A stretch of DNA of 53,165 nucleotides from Rhodopseudomonas sp. BR0M22 (GCF_010907035.1 NZ_QUMK01000037.1:1-53165); one strand, 5' to 3'. Shown: positions 24,649 through 34,212, counted from the stretch's first letter. Made by a program: numbers and translations. Notes: generated by a model from the sequence alone, not told the origin.

Positions 24649-25116
24649 TCAGGCCGACGCCCTGGCGTTGGCCGCCTTGGTCTCGGCGATCATCCGCTTG
24701 ATGGCATCGACGGTTTCGGGCGGCAGGTGCTTGGCGGCGCCGAGCGCGACGTACAGCGCATTCAGCGTGTTGCGGCGGGCCTCGGGCGGGATCACCATCT
24801 TGGCGCGCGGGCCTTCGGCGAGGCCGTACAGCGCCTGCGCGGCGAGATCGAGATCGTAGCCCCACACCCAGCACCACAGCCGCACCGCGGTCGACCATCC
24901 GCGTTCATAGGCACGCAGCGAGGTGCCGGCTTCGAACAGCGCCTTAACGGCGGCGTCGCGGGTGTCCTCGGGGGCGCCGGCATCGACCGCGGAGTAGCGC
25001 TCGGCGACGTCGAGCACGTCGATCCGCTTGGCCTGCAGCGCCACCACCGGCTTGCCGATGAAATACACCGCGCCATAGGCGACGATCGCCACGACTACGC
25101 TCGCTAGAAATTCCAT
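24649..25116 (-). CDS. Unknown membrane-anchored protein
   Basis: This 155-residue protein starts at MEFLASVVVAIVAYGAVYFI, a single N-terminal membrane helix. The rest is soluble and helical (VERYSAVDAG-like segment, then YERGWSTAVRLWCWVWGYDL, and a C-terminal LPPETVDAIKRMIAETKAAN). I do not recognise the family. It is convergent with the GFA gene and divergent from gp15, 137 bases away, so it is not part of the GTA transcript. Confidence 0.65.
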   Translation of the reverse strand: MEFLASVVVAIVAYGAVYFIGKPVVALQAKRIDVLDVAERYSAVDAGAPEDTRDAAVKALFEAGTSLRAYERGWSTAVRLWCWVWGYDLDLAAQALYGLAEGPRAKMVIPPEARRNTLNALYVALGAAKHLPPETVDAIKRMIAETKAANARASA

Positions 25117-25253
25117 CGCCTGATCCTGCCGGCCGCCTCGCCCAAGCCGGGTACGATGCAAATGTCGTGCACCCCGTCAACGCCGCCGGCATTGAACTTC
25201 CGTCGCGTCCGGCCGGCGCCGTGGCGCTCATCATCCGCCGAAGGCATGCTCCG

Positions 25254-28200
25254 ATGGCAGCTCTCGTTCTTTCCGTCGCCGGCGCTGCGGCCGGTGCGCT
25301 GTTCGGTCCGGTCGGCGCGATCGCCGGGCGGATTGCGGGCGCGCTGATCGGCAATGCGCTGGATCAGTCGCTGTTCGGCGGCAGCAGCGATACGTCGCGC
25401 GCGGTCGAAGGGCCGCGGCTCGCTGATCTCGACGTGATGGCCTCGACCGAAGGTGCACCGATCCCGCGGGTCTATGGCCGCGCCCGGCTCGCCGGCCAGG
25501 TGATCTGGGCGACCGCGCTCGAGGAGGTGATCAGCGTCGAGCAGAGCACCACCGGCGGCGGAGGCGGCGGCAAGGGCTTTGGCGGCGGCGGAGGCGGGCA
25601 GACCACGGCTACCACCACGACCTACAGTTACTTCGCCAATTTTGCGGTCGGGCTGTGCGAAGGGCCGATCGGTCGGGTGGCGCGGATCTGGGCCGACGGC
25701 AAGCCGCTCGATCTGACCGGGCTGAATGTTCGCGTCCATCGCGGCACCGAGGATCAGGCGCCCGACGGGCTGATCGTCGCCAAGGAAGGCGCCGGCAATG
25801 CGCCGGCCTATCGCGGGCTGGCTTACGTCGTGTTCGAACGGCTGCCGCTCGCCGATTTCGGCAACCGGATTCCGCAATTATCGTTCGAGATCGTGCGGCC
25901 GATCGGCCTGCTCGAACAGCTCACCCGCGGAGTAACGCTGATCCCCGGCACCACCGAATTCGGCTACGAGCCGGCGACGCGGGTGCAGGTGCTCGGCGCC
26001 GGCAGCGCGGCGCCGGAGAACCGCCATGTCGCCTATGCGGCGTCCGATGTGCTGGCCTCGTTCGACGATCTGCAGGGCGTCTGTCCGGGGCTGCAGCGCG
26101 TCGCGCTGGTGGTGGCGTGGTTCGGCACCGATCTGCGGGCGCAGGCCTGCACGGTGGAGCCCGGCGTCGAGCGCCGCGACAAGAAGCTCGACCATGGCAC
26201 CTGGTCGGTAGCCGGCGCGACCCGCGCCAGCGCACGGCTGATCTCGCAGCTTGGCGGGCGGCCGGCCTATGGCGGCACGCCGTCCGACGAGACCGTGACG
26301 CATCTGATCGGCGAACTGAAAGCGCGCGGGCTGAAGGTCACGTTCTATCCGTTCGTGGTGATGGACGTGCCGGCCGGCAACGGCCTGCCCAATCCGTGGA
26401 CCGGCGCGGCGCCGCAGCCGGCTTATCCCTGGCGCGGCCGTATCACTTGCGATCCGGCGCCCGGCGTGCCGGGCTCACCGCAGGGGACGGCGACGGCCGC
26501 CGCGCAGATGGCGCAGTTCTTTTCGGGCGGTGTCTGGAATTATCGCCGCATGATCCTGCATTACGCGCGGCTCTGCGCCAGTGCCGGCGGCGTCGATGCG
26601 TTCCTGATCGGCTCGGAGCTGCGCTCGCTGACTCGGGTGCGCTCCGCGCCTGGCGTGTACCCGGCGGTGCAGCAGCTCGTCGCGCTCGCCGCCGACGTCA
26701 AGGCGATCGTCGGCGGCGGCACGCTGGTCACGTATGGAGCCGACTGGACCGAATACGGCGCCGACGTGGTGACGCCGGACGCGTCGGAGGTGCGGTTTCC
26801 GCTCGACCCGCTGTGGGCCTCGCCGGTGATCGGCGCGATCGGAATCGATTACTACGCACCGCTGGCCGATTGGCGGGACGATGCTGGCCATCTCGACTCG
26901 GCGCTCGCCGCCACCACTTACGATCGCGATTACCTTGCCGGCAATGTCGAGGCCGGGGAGGGCTACGACTGGTACTACCCGGACGCGGCGGCTCGCGCAG
27001 CGCAGGCACGGGTGCCGATCACCGACGGGCTCGGCAAGCCGTGGATGTATCGCGTCAAGGACATCCGCAGTTTCTGGTCGCAGCCGCATGTCGAACGGGT
27101 CGGCGGCACTGAGTTAGCGTCTCCGACCGGCTGGGTGCCGATGAGCAAGCCGGTGTGGCTGACCGAGGTCGGCTGCCCGGCGGTCGACAAGGGCGCCAAT
27201 CAGCCGAGCGTGTTTCCCGATCCGAAATCGAGCGAGAACTACGCGCCGTATTTCTCCAGCGGCGAGCGCGACGATCTGATCCAGCGCCGCTATCTCGAAT
27301 GCCTGATCACGGCGTTCAGCGCCGAGGCCCGCAATCCGGTGTCGCCGCTGTATGGCGGTGCGATGATCGATCTGTCGGCGATCCATCTGTGGACCTGGGA
27401 CGCGCGGCCCTATCCGGTGTTTCCGGCCGCGGAGGATGTGTGGAGCGACGCGCCGAACTGGACCTGCGGGCACTGGCTGACCGGCCGGCTCGGCGGCGCG
27501 CCGCTCGATGCGCTGATTGCCGCGCTGCTCACTGACGCCGGTGTCAGCGGCGTCGACAGCAGCGACCTACGCGAAGGCTGCGACGGCTATGTGGTCGACC
27601 GGCCGATGGCGCCGCGGGCGATGATCGAGCCGTTGGCGCTGGCCTACAGCTTCGAGGCGGAGGCGGCCGGCGGCGTGCTGCGCTTCGTGCAGCGCGGCGG
27701 CGCGCCGGTGATCGACCTGAACGAAGACGATCTGGTGCTGCCCGATAAAGGCGCGCCGTGGCAGCTGACGCGGGCGCAGGAGACCGAGCTGCCGCGCGAA
27801 ACCGCGATCGCCTACAGCGACGCGCTGGCCGATTATCGTCGTGCCGCGGCAGCCTCGCGCCGGCTGGTCGGCGGTGCGGCGCGGATGGTGAAGGCCGATC
27901 TGGCGGTCGTCACCAACGACGCCGCGGCGACCCGGCGCGCCGAGATCGTGCTGCAGGATCTGTGGGCCGGCCGCGAGCGCGCAAGCTTCGCGCTCGGCCT
28001 GCGGCATCTGCGGCTGGCGCCCGGCGATGTCGTGGCGCTGTCGCTCGCTGGCCGGCGGCGGTTGTTCGAGATCGACGAGGTGGTCGACACCAGCACGCGG
28101 CAGATCACGGCGCGCAGCATCGATCCCGACGTGTTCGCGCTGCCGCAGCGGATGCCGCGGCCGTCCGCGGTGGCGATCCCGGCCGCGCTCGGCCCGGCCG

Positions 28201-29126
28201 AGGTGATCGCGCTCGATCTGCCGGTGATCGATACTGCTGCGCCCGACGTGCTAACGCGGCTCGCGGTGTTCGCCAATCCGTGGCCGGTAGCCGAGACGAT
28301 CTACGTTTCGGCGGATGGCGCCAGCTATCAACCGCTGGCGAGCGCGCCGGCGCGGACCATCATCGGCACCACGCTCGATCCGCTGCCGCGCGGGCCGCTG
28401 GCGCGGTGGGACCGCGCCACGACGTTTCGGGTGCGGATCGGCGGCGGCGCGCTGGCGTCGCTGTCGGAACTGCGGGTGCTGGCCGGCGGCAATGCCGCGG
28501 CGGTGCAGACGTCCGACGGCTGTTGGGAGATCCTGCAATTCGTCCATGCCGAACTGATCGACGGCAACATTTATCGCTTGTCGCATCTGTTGCGCGGGCA
28601 GGCCGGCAGCGACGCCGCCATGCGCGATCTCGTGCCGGCCGGGGCGCGGTTCGTGCTGCTCGATACCCATCTGGTGCCGATCGCGCGCGGGCTGTCGGCG
28701 CTCGGCCGTAGCCTGCGGCTGCGCGTCGTCGCAAGCGGGCGCAGCCATGACGATGCCAGCGCGGTCGACCTGACCGTGGCGCCGGGGCTGACCGCGCTAC
28801 GGCCGCTGGCGCCGGTGCATCTGACCGCGCGCCGCACTGCCGATGGCATTCGCATAGGCTGGATCCGCCGCACCCGGATCGATGGCGACGGCTGGGGCGT
28901 CGAGGTGCCGCTCGGCGAGGAGCGCGAAGCCTATACGCTCGACATCCTCGGAAGCGGCGGCGCGGTGGTGCGGTCGATCCAAACCGCCGCACCGCAAGCG
29001 CTGTACGCCGCCGCCGATGAGCTTGCGGATTTCGGCGCGTCGCAAGCCTCGCTCACGCTCCGCGTCGCGCAGCTTTCCGCCGCGGTCGGACCGGGCTTCG
29101 CCGCCACCGCCACTTTCGCGTTGTGA
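25254..29126 (+). CDS. GTA tail tip / host-specificity protein (gp15, 'megatron')
   Basis: This 1290-residue protein, close to the roughly 1300 residues of RcGTA gp15, opens with a hydrophobic glycine/alanine segment (GAAAGALFGPVGAIAGRIAG). Next come RVYGRARLAGQVIWAT (about 65-80) and a glycine-rich loop near 103-117. The central GTA TIM-barrel-like region includes IGIDYYAPLADWRDD and WLTEVGCPAVDKGANQPSVF. C-terminal beta domains contain YRLSHLLRGQAGSDAAM. It forms the tail tip that contacts the recipient and releases the tape measure. The GTA order continues from gp14 across two non-GTA genes. The start at 25254 is preferred over an upstream in-frame ATG. Confidence 0.93.
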   Translation: MAALVLSVAGAAAGALFGPVGAIAGRIAGALIGNALDQSLFGGSSDTSRAVEGPRLADLDVMASTEGAPIPRVYGRARLAGQVIWATALEEVISVEQSTTGGGGGGKGFGGGGGGQTTATTTTYSYFANFAVGLCEGPIGRVARIWADGKPLDLTGLNVRVHRGTEDQAPDGLIVAKEGAGNAPAYRGLAYVVFERLPLADFGNRIPQLSFEIVRPIGLLEQLTRGVTLIPGTTEFGYEPATRVQVLGAGSAAPENRHVAYAASDVLASFDDLQGVCPGLQRVALVVAWFGTDLRAQACTVEPGVERRDKKLDHGTWSVAGATRASARLISQLGGRPAYGGTPSDETVTHLIGELKARGLKVTFYPFVVMDVPAGNGLPNPWTGAAPQPAYPWRGRITCDPAPGVPGSPQGTATAAAQMAQFFSGGVWNYRRMILHYARLCASAGGVDAFLIGSELRSLTRVRSAPGVYPAVQQLVALAADVKAIVGGGTLVTYGADWTEYGADVVTPDASEVRFPLDPLWASPVIGAIGIDYYAPLADWRDDAGHLDSALAATTYDRDYLAGNVEAGEGYDWYYPDAAARAAQARVPITDGLGKPWMYRVKDIRSFWSQPHVERVGGTELASPTGWVPMSKPVWLTEVGCPAVDKGANQPSVFPDPKSSENYAPYFSSGERDDLIQRRYLECLITAFSAEARNPVSPLYGGAMIDLSAIHLWTWDARPYPVFPAAEDVWSDAPNWTCGHWLTGRLGGAPLDALIAALLTDAGVSGVDSSDLREGCDGYVVDRPMAPRAMIEPLALAYSFEAEAAGGVLRFVQRGGAPVIDLNEDDLVLPDKGAPWQLTRAQETELPRETAIAYSDALADYRRAAAASRRLVGGAARMVKADLAVVTNDAAATRRAEIVLQDLWAGRERASFALGLRHLRLAPGDVVALSLAGRRRLFEIDEVVDTSTRQITARSIDPDVFALPQRMPRPSAVAIPAALGPAEVIALDLPVIDTAAPDVLTRLAVFANPWPVAETIYVSADGASYQPLASAPARTIIGTTLDPLPRGPLARWDRATTFRVRIGGGALASLSELRVLAGGNAAAVQTSDGCWEILQFVHAELIDGNIYRLSHLLRGQAGSDAAMRDLVPAGARFVLLDTHLVPIARGLSALGRSLRLRVVASGRSHDDASAVDLTVAPGLTALRPLAPVHLTARRTADGIRIGWIRRTRIDGDGWGVEVPLGEEREAYTLDILGSGGAVVRSIQTAAPQALYAAADELADFGASQASLTLRVAQLSAAVGPGFAATATFAL

Positions 29127-29136
29127 GGACTTGATC

Positions 29137-30504
29137 ATGACCACGGCCAATCTCGGCTTGCCTCTGATCGAGGCGAGCCAGGCGCAGAAGCACGTCACCC
29201 ACAACGAGGCGCTGTTCAGCCTCGACGGCCTGGTGCAGCTCGCGGTGCTGTCTTCGGCGCTGAGCGTGCCGCCGTCGTCGCCAAGCGAGGGGCAGCGCTG
29301 GATCGTGGCGGCCAGCGCCAGCGGCGCCTGGGCCGGCAAAAGCGGGCAGGTCGCCGCGTACTACGATGGCGACTGGTTATTCCTCGCGCCGAAGCCGGGC
29401 TGGCTCGCCTACGATCTGTCGATGCAGACGCTGCTCGCCTGGAGCGGAACAGCCTGGGTCAACGCGCTGGCGGCGTTTCAGAACCTGCCGCTGCTCGGCG
29501 TCAACACCACGGCGGATTCCGGAGGTCGCCTCGCGGTGAAGTCCGACAGCGCGGTGTTGTCCCACGACGATGTCACCCCCGGCTCCGGCCATATGCGGGT
29601 GACCATCAACAAGAGCGCCGCCGCGAAAGACGCAGGTGTCGTGCTGCAGGACAATTGGGGCACACGCGCGTTGTTCGGGCTGTTCGGCAACGACGACTTC
29701 GTCGTCAAGCTGACGCCGGATGCGGCCAACTACTACGCTGGTTTGCGCGCCTGGTCGGCGCTGCACGGCCGGCTCGATTTCAAGGACGCGCGGCGTCGGC
29801 AGCCGATGCAATGGTCGCCGCGGCCGGGCAGTACCACGCTCGATATGGTCGGTCTCGGCGCCACGCTCACCGGCACCGCGACTGCGGTGAGTCCGTCGGC
29901 CGGCAATCTGTTCCTGTCGTCGCCGCGGCTCGATCTCGTCTCCAGCGCGACCAGCGGCGCGTCGGCCGGCGTGAGCGGATCGGCGCTGACGCTGTGGCGC
30001 GGCAATGCCACGAGCCTCGGCGGTTTCTATCTGCTGATGCGGTTCGGCATCGAGTGGTTTCAGACCAACTGCCGGCTGTTCGCCGGGCTGTATGGCTCGG
30101 CGAGTCCGATCGGCAACGTCGCTCCGAGCACGCTGCTCAACCTGATCGGCGTCGGCTTCGAGTCCGGCGATACCACGCTGTCGCTGCTTAGCAACGACGG
30201 CAGCGGTGTGGCGACCAAGACCAGCCTCGGCGCCGGCTTCCCGACCACCGGCGGGCAGGATCTGTACGAGTTGTTATTATCCGCCGAGCCGAACGGCAGC
30301 GAGATCCGCTACCGTGTCGAGCGGCTGAATTCGGGCGACGTCGCGACCGGCGTCGTCACCAGCGACCTGCCGGCCGCGACGCAATTCCTCACCCCGCATC
30401 TGTGGATGAACAACGGCAGCACCGCCGCGTCGGTCAACGTCGCGCTGTTCCAGATGTACGCCGAGCCGGCGGCACTGCTCGGCTCGCGCGGGGCGATTGG
30501 GTAA
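29137..30504 (+). CDS. DUF2793 protein, likely GTA tail-associated fibre
   Basis: This 455-residue protein has an N-terminal DUF2793 region: TTANLGLPLIEASQAQKHVT, HNEALFSLDGLVQLAVLS, then GQRWIVAASASGAWAG and FLAPKPGWLAYD. The remaining 330 residues are beta-rich and serine/glycine-rich (TPGSGHMRVTINKSAAAKDA, MQWSPRPGSTTLDMVGLG), as in fibre or receptor-binding parts. It starts ten bases after gp15. DUF2793 proteins commonly accompany GTA and phage tail genes, but whether this one is a fibre, a head spike or a baseplate accessory is not shown. Confidence 0.8.
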   Translation: MTTANLGLPLIEASQAQKHVTHNEALFSLDGLVQLAVLSSALSVPPSSPSEGQRWIVAASASGAWAGKSGQVAAYYDGDWLFLAPKPGWLAYDLSMQTLLAWSGTAWVNALAAFQNLPLLGVNTTADSGGRLAVKSDSAVLSHDDVTPGSGHMRVTINKSAAAKDAGVVLQDNWGTRALFGLFGNDDFVVKLTPDAANYYAGLRAWSALHGRLDFKDARRRQPMQWSPRPGSTTLDMVGLGATLTGTATAVSPSAGNLFLSSPRLDLVSSATSGASAGVSGSALTLWRGNATSLGGFYLLMRFGIEWFQTNCRLFAGLYGSASPIGNVAPSTLLNLIGVGFESGDTTLSLLSNDGSGVATKTSLGAGFPTTGGQDLYELLLSAEPNGSEIRYRVERLNSGDVATGVVTSDLPAATQFLTPHLWMNNGSTAASVNVALFQMYAEPAALLGSRGAIG

Positions 30505-30523
30505 TTATCAAGTAACTCGACCT

Positions 30524-30606
30524 CGTCATTGCGAGCGAAGCGAAGCAATCCAGGGTGCCGAGCACTGAAGCTGGATTGCTTCGTCGCTACGCTCCTCGCA
30601 ATGACG
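30524..30606. repeat. Palindromic repeat A, copy 3
   Basis: CGTCATTGCGAGCGAAGCG, AAGCAATCCAGG, CTGGATTGCTTCGTCGC and CTCCTCGCAATGACG form a near-perfect long hairpin. It is the cleanest of the three A copies. It separates the DUF2793 gene from the endolysin gene. Confidence 0.88.
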
Positions 30607-30626
30607 TTCCTTGTAGAGGCAATCCC

Positions 30627-31391
30627 ATGAAAATCGACGAATCCTTGCTGCGGCGGATGTGGCCGCAGGGCGATCGGCGCGTGGCGGGACTGATTGCCGG
30701 CACCGCCGCGGCCTCCGAGAGCGTATTCGCGCGGTTCGGTATCGATACGCCGAATCTCGCCGCGCATGTGATGGCGCAACTCAGCCACGAATGCGGGGCA
30801 GGGCAGGAGGTGGTGGAGAACATGAACTACACCGCGGCGCGGATGATGCAGGTGTGGCCGTCGCGGTTTCCGACGCGGGCGAGTGCGGAGCCGTATGCGC
30901 ACAATCCGCGGGCGCTCGCCAACAAGGTCTACAACGGCCGGATGGGCAATCGCGCCGGCTCCGACGACGGCTGGACATTTCGCGGCCGCGGCGCGGCGCA
31001 GACCACCGGGCGTGAGGGCTATCAGCGGCTGGCTGCGATCACCGGTCTCGATCTGGTGAACGATCCCGATCTGCTGCTCGATCCGCGCTACTTCCTGCTC
31101 GGCGGCGTCGGCGATTTCGTCGCCTGCGGCTGTCTGCCGTTCGCGCGGGCCGACGATGTGGTCGGCGTCACCCGGCGACTCAACGGCGGCACCATCGGGC
31201 TCGCCGAGCGCAAGGCGTGGCTGACCAAATGGCGGGCGGAGTTGGCCGCACCGCCAGCGGTGATCGCATCGCCGCCGCTCGCGTCCGACCTGCCCGCGGA
31301 CGCGCCGCCGCGACCGCAACCGACACCGCCTTCATCGTCTCGGTGGAGCCAACTCATCGCCGCGCTGGTTGCGGCCTTCAGGAGGGACTGA
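30627..31391 (+). CDS. GH19 (chitinase-like) endolysin
   Basis: This 254-residue enzyme starts MKIDESLLRRMWPQGDRR. The GH19 features are the catalytic glutamate in MAQLSHECGAGQEVVENMNY (about 50-57), NKVYNGRMGNRAGSDDGWTF, RGRGAAQTTGREGYQRL and the late LTKWRAEL. Phage GH19 lysozymes cut the glycan strands of peptidoglycan. The last 45 residues are proline-rich with a hydrophobic end. It is followed after two bases by a GTA-type holin, so the two form a lysis unit. R. capsulatus uses a different endolysin from an unlinked locus. Confidence 0.88.
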   Translation: MKIDESLLRRMWPQGDRRVAGLIAGTAAASESVFARFGIDTPNLAAHVMAQLSHECGAGQEVVENMNYTAARMMQVWPSRFPTRASAEPYAHNPRALANKVYNGRMGNRAGSDDGWTFRGRGAAQTTGREGYQRLAAITGLDLVNDPDLLLDPRYFLLGGVGDFVACGCLPFARADDVVGVTRRLNGGTIGLAERKAWLTKWRAELAAPPAVIASPPLASDLPADAPPRPQPTPPSSSRWSQLIAALVAAFRRD

Positions 31392-31393
31392 TC

Positions 31394-31966
31394 ATGGATT
31401 GGGCCGATCTCGCCAAACAGGTGATTGCGCTCGGCGCTCCGGTGCTCGGCAGCGCGCTCGGCGGGCCGCTCGGCGGCGCGGCCGGCAAGATCCTGTCCGA
31501 GGCGCTGGGAGCGCCGTCGCCGACGCCGGACGCGGTGCAGGCTTCGCTGCCGGTAGCCGTGCCGGACCAGATCGCCGAGGCCGAGAGACTCTGGTGCGAG
31601 GCGATCCGTGCCGAGGCGGAGACCCAGCGGATCGCCATTTCCGAGACCCAGGCCACGATCCGCGCCGAGCTGGCCGCGAGCGATCCGGTGCAGCGCTGGT
31701 GGCGGCCGGCCTACGCGTTCGAGCTGACCGCCGAATGCGCCGCGTTGTGGGCGGTGCTGGTGCACGAATTCTGGACCGGGGACGTCGCCACCATCAACGC
31801 GCTGATCGGCGCCACCGCGCTCCTGGTCGCCTATTGGGGTTTCCGATTCGGCGTGCTAGGCGTCTACGTCAGCGGCCGGACCCGTGAAAAGGTCTGCGCT
31901 GCCACCGGGCAGGACAGCCCGAGCGTGATCGACAGGCTGGCCAAAGCGGTCGTGAAGAAAAAGTAA
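31394..31966 (+). CDS. Holin of 3TM GTA-release type
   Basis: This 190-residue protein starts MDWADLAKQVIALGAPVLGS behind GGAGGG. The middle segment PVQRWWRPAYAFELTAECAA is the hallmark of the GTA_holin_3TM family ('W.RP' followed by membrane spans). Hydrophobic stretches lie near 11-30, 108-125 (AALWAVLVHEFW) and 130-155 (LIGATALLVAYWGFRFGVL). It should open the inner membrane for the endolysin during particle release. It closes the GTA region; the next gene is a response regulator. Confidence 0.88.
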   Translation: MDWADLAKQVIALGAPVLGSALGGPLGGAAGKILSEALGAPSPTPDAVQASLPVAVPDQIAEAERLWCEAIRAEAETQRIAISETQATIRAELAASDPVQRWWRPAYAFELTAECAALWAVLVHEFWTGDVATINALIGATALLVAYWGFRFGVLGVYVSGRTREKVCAATGQDSPSVIDRLAKAVVKKK

Positions 31967-32084
31967 TCCGGCGCGTGCGCCATCGTTCACGGCGCATTCA
32001 CCCCGCCGCCGCTCATCTTCATGCCTTCATGCCGTCACACTGTCAGCGTTCGCCTGCCAGTGGATCAAACGACCGGAGTTGAAG

Positions 32085-32759
32085 GTGCGTCTGCTCGTCG
32101 TCGAAGATGACCCCGATCTCAATCGCCAGCTCACCACCGCGCTGACCGACGCCGGCTACGTCGTCGATCGCGCCTTCGACGGCGAGGAGGGGCACTTCCT
32201 CGGCGACACCGAACCCTACGACGCGGTGGTGCTGGATATCGGCCTGCCGAAGATGGACGGCATTTCGGTGCTGGAGGCGTGGCGGCGCAACAGCCGTGCG
32301 ATGCCGGTGCTGATCCTCACCGCGCGCGACCGCTGGAGCGACAAGGTGCAGGGCTTCGATGCCGGCGCCGACGACTACGTCGCCAAGCCGTTCCACCTCG
32401 AGGAGGTGCTGGCGCGGATCCGCGCGCTGCTGCGGCGGAGCGCCGGCCACGCGCAATCCGAACTGACCTGCGGCCCGGTGGTGCTCGACACCCGCACCGG
32501 CCGGGTCAGCGTCAGCGGCAATCCGGTGAAGCTGACCAGCCACGAATATCGGCTGCTGGCCTATCTGATGCACCACTCCGGCCGGGTGGTGTCGCGCACC
32601 GAGCTGGTCGAGCATCTGTACGATCAGGACTTCGACCGCGACAGCAACACCATCGAAGTGTTCGTCGGCCGCATCCGCAAGAAGCTCGGCGTCGACATCA
32701 TCCAGACCGTGCGCGGGCTCGGCTATCTGCTGTCGCCGCCGGCGGCGGACGCGCATTAG
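32085..32759 (+). CDS. OmpR/PhoP-type response regulator
   Basis: This protein of about 224 residues has a receiver domain (acidic pair VVEDDPDL, phospho-acceptor Asp51 in VVLDIGLPKMDG, Thr in LILTARD, Lys in VAKPF) and a winged-helix OmpR C-terminus (LTSHEYRLLAYLMHHSGRVV, NTIEVFVGRIRKKLG, TVRGLGYLL). The GTG at 32085 behind GGAG is preferred over TTG at 32079. It is followed after 15 bases by its histidine kinase. By overall sequence it resembles PhoP/FeuP regulators of rhizobia, which respond to cation or envelope conditions; that specific link is from memory. Confidence 0.92.
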   Translation: MRLLVVEDDPDLNRQLTTALTDAGYVVDRAFDGEEGHFLGDTEPYDAVVLDIGLPKMDGISVLEAWRRNSRAMPVLILTARDRWSDKVQGFDAGADDYVAKPFHLEEVLARIRALLRRSAGHAQSELTCGPVVLDTRTGRVSVSGNPVKLTSHEYRLLAYLMHHSGRVVSRTELVEHLYDQDFDRDSNTIEVFVGRIRKKLGVDIIQTVRGLGYLLSPPAADAH

Positions 32760-32774
32760 CGCGCCGGCGTCGCG

Positions 32775-34166
32775 GTGACCGCCAAACCCTCCCGTCGCGG
32801 CAGCTCACTCGCCACCCGGCTGTTCCTGTCGGCGACCGCCTGGGTGGTGGTGATCCTGGCGATCACCGGCATCGTGCTGTCGTCGGTGTATCGCGGCGCC
32901 TCCGAACGCGCGTTCGACCGCCGACTCAATCTCTATCTGCGCACCATCATCGCCGAGGTCGCGACCCCGGACGCCACCCAGGAATCGTTCCAGTCGATCG
33001 GCGAGCCGCTGTTCGATCTGCCGCTGTCCGGCTGGTACTGGCAGGTGGTCCGCACCGACGGCGACAAGCCGGAGACCCGCGCGTCGCGGTCGCTGTGGGA
33101 CCGCAAGCTGCCCAAGCTCGAGGATCAGGGCATCGAGCTCGGCCCGTCCGGCGTCCGGCACGGCTATGTCGCCGGACCGGAAGGCCAGACGCTGCGGATG
33201 GTCGAACGCCCGGTCGATCTCGGTGTGGACGGCAAATTCCTCGTCACCGTCGCCGGCGACGCCACCGAGATCTTCGAAGAGACCCGCACCTTCGACTACT
33301 ATCTGGCCGGCACCTTCCTGGCGCTGTCGATCGGCCTGGTGCTGACCACGATCTTCCAGGTCCGGTTCGGCCTCGCGCCGCTGAAGCGGATCTCGGAGTC
33401 GATCGCCGATGTCCGCTCCGGCCGCGCCGAGCGGCTGGAAGGCCAGTTCCCGGTCGAAATCGCCACACTGGCGCGCGAGACCAACGCGCTGATCGAGGCC
33501 AATCGCGAGATCGTCGAGCGCGCCCGCACCCATGTCGGCAATCTGGCGCATGCGATCAAGACGCCGCTGTCGGTGCTGGTCAACGAGGCCGGCGCCCGGC
33601 CGGGCGATCCCTTGGCGGCGAAGGTGATGGAGCAGGCCGAGCTGATGCGCAGCCAAGTCACCCACCATCTGGAGCGCGCCCGGATCGCCGCGCGGCTCAC
33701 CGTGGTCGGCACCATCACCGAGGTCGAGCCGGTGATCGAGGCGCTGCGCCGGACCATGGAGAAGATCCACCGCGACCGTGGCATCCAGGTCCGCGCCGAG
33801 ATTGCCCACGGGCTCAAGTTCCGCGGCGAGCGCCAGGACCTCGAGGAGATGGTCGGCAATCTGGTAGACAATGCCTGCAAATGGGCGGCCGGGCGGGTGT
33901 TCATCGCGGTCACCAGCGAGAAGGCCGACGAGCCCGGCGGTCCGCCGAAGCTGCGGATCGTGGTCGACGACGACGGTATCGGGCTGTCTGCCGAGCAGCG
34001 CGCGATCGTCGCCCGGCGCGGCAAGCGGCTCGACGAGAGCAAGCCCGGCTCCGGCCTTGGCCTCGCCATTGTGGTTGATCTTGCAGCGCTTTACGGCGGC
34101 GAACTGAAGCTCGACAACGCCCCGATCGGCGGCCTGCGCGCCGAGCTGACCCTGCCTGCGGCATAA
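32775..34166 (+). CDS. Membrane histidine kinase, PhoQ/FeuQ-like
   Basis: This 463-residue kinase has a GTG start. Membrane helices lie at about 18-40 (WVVVILAITGIVLSSVY) and 175-197 (YLAGTFLALSIGLVLTTIF) and flank a periplasmic sensor of about 135 residues. A HAMP-type linker follows, then the H-box NLAHAIKTPLSVLVNEAG, N-box MVGNLVDNACKWAAG, and G-boxes VDDDGIGLS and PGSGLGLAIVVDLAA. It pairs with the regulator directly upstream. The signal is unknown. Confidence 0.92.
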   Translation: MTAKPSRRGSSLATRLFLSATAWVVVILAITGIVLSSVYRGASERAFDRRLNLYLRTIIAEVATPDATQESFQSIGEPLFDLPLSGWYWQVVRTDGDKPETRASRSLWDRKLPKLEDQGIELGPSGVRHGYVAGPEGQTLRMVERPVDLGVDGKFLVTVAGDATEIFEETRTFDYYLAGTFLALSIGLVLTTIFQVRFGLAPLKRISESIADVRSGRAERLEGQFPVEIATLARETNALIEANREIVERARTHVGNLAHAIKTPLSVLVNEAGARPGDPLAAKVMEQAELMRSQVTHHLERARIAARLTVVGTITEVEPVIEALRRTMEKIHRDRGIQVRAEIAHGLKFRGERQDLEEMVGNLVDNACKWAAGRVFIAVTSEKADEPGGPPKLRIVVDDDGIGLSAEQRAIVARRGKRLDESKPGSGLGLAIVVDLAALYGGELKLDNAPIGGLRAELTLPAA

Positions 34167-34192
34167 CGAACCGGCGGCTGCCACAGCGCTGC

Positions 34193-34212
34193 CAAGATTT
34201 GCATCTTGTTTT
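34193..34212 (+). terminator. Possible weak terminator after kinase gene
   Basis: The stem CAAGAT (34193-34198) pairs with ATCTTG (34203-34208) around loop TTGC and is followed by TTTTCC. It lies 27 bases after the kinase stop. The stem is AT-rich and short, so it may be only partly effective. Confidence 0.4.

Noticed and set aside
4496-31966. Ordinary integrated prophage
   Set aside because: No integrase, repressor, replication or attachment site is visible; gene content and order follow the GTA type, with a short tape measure of about 200 residues.
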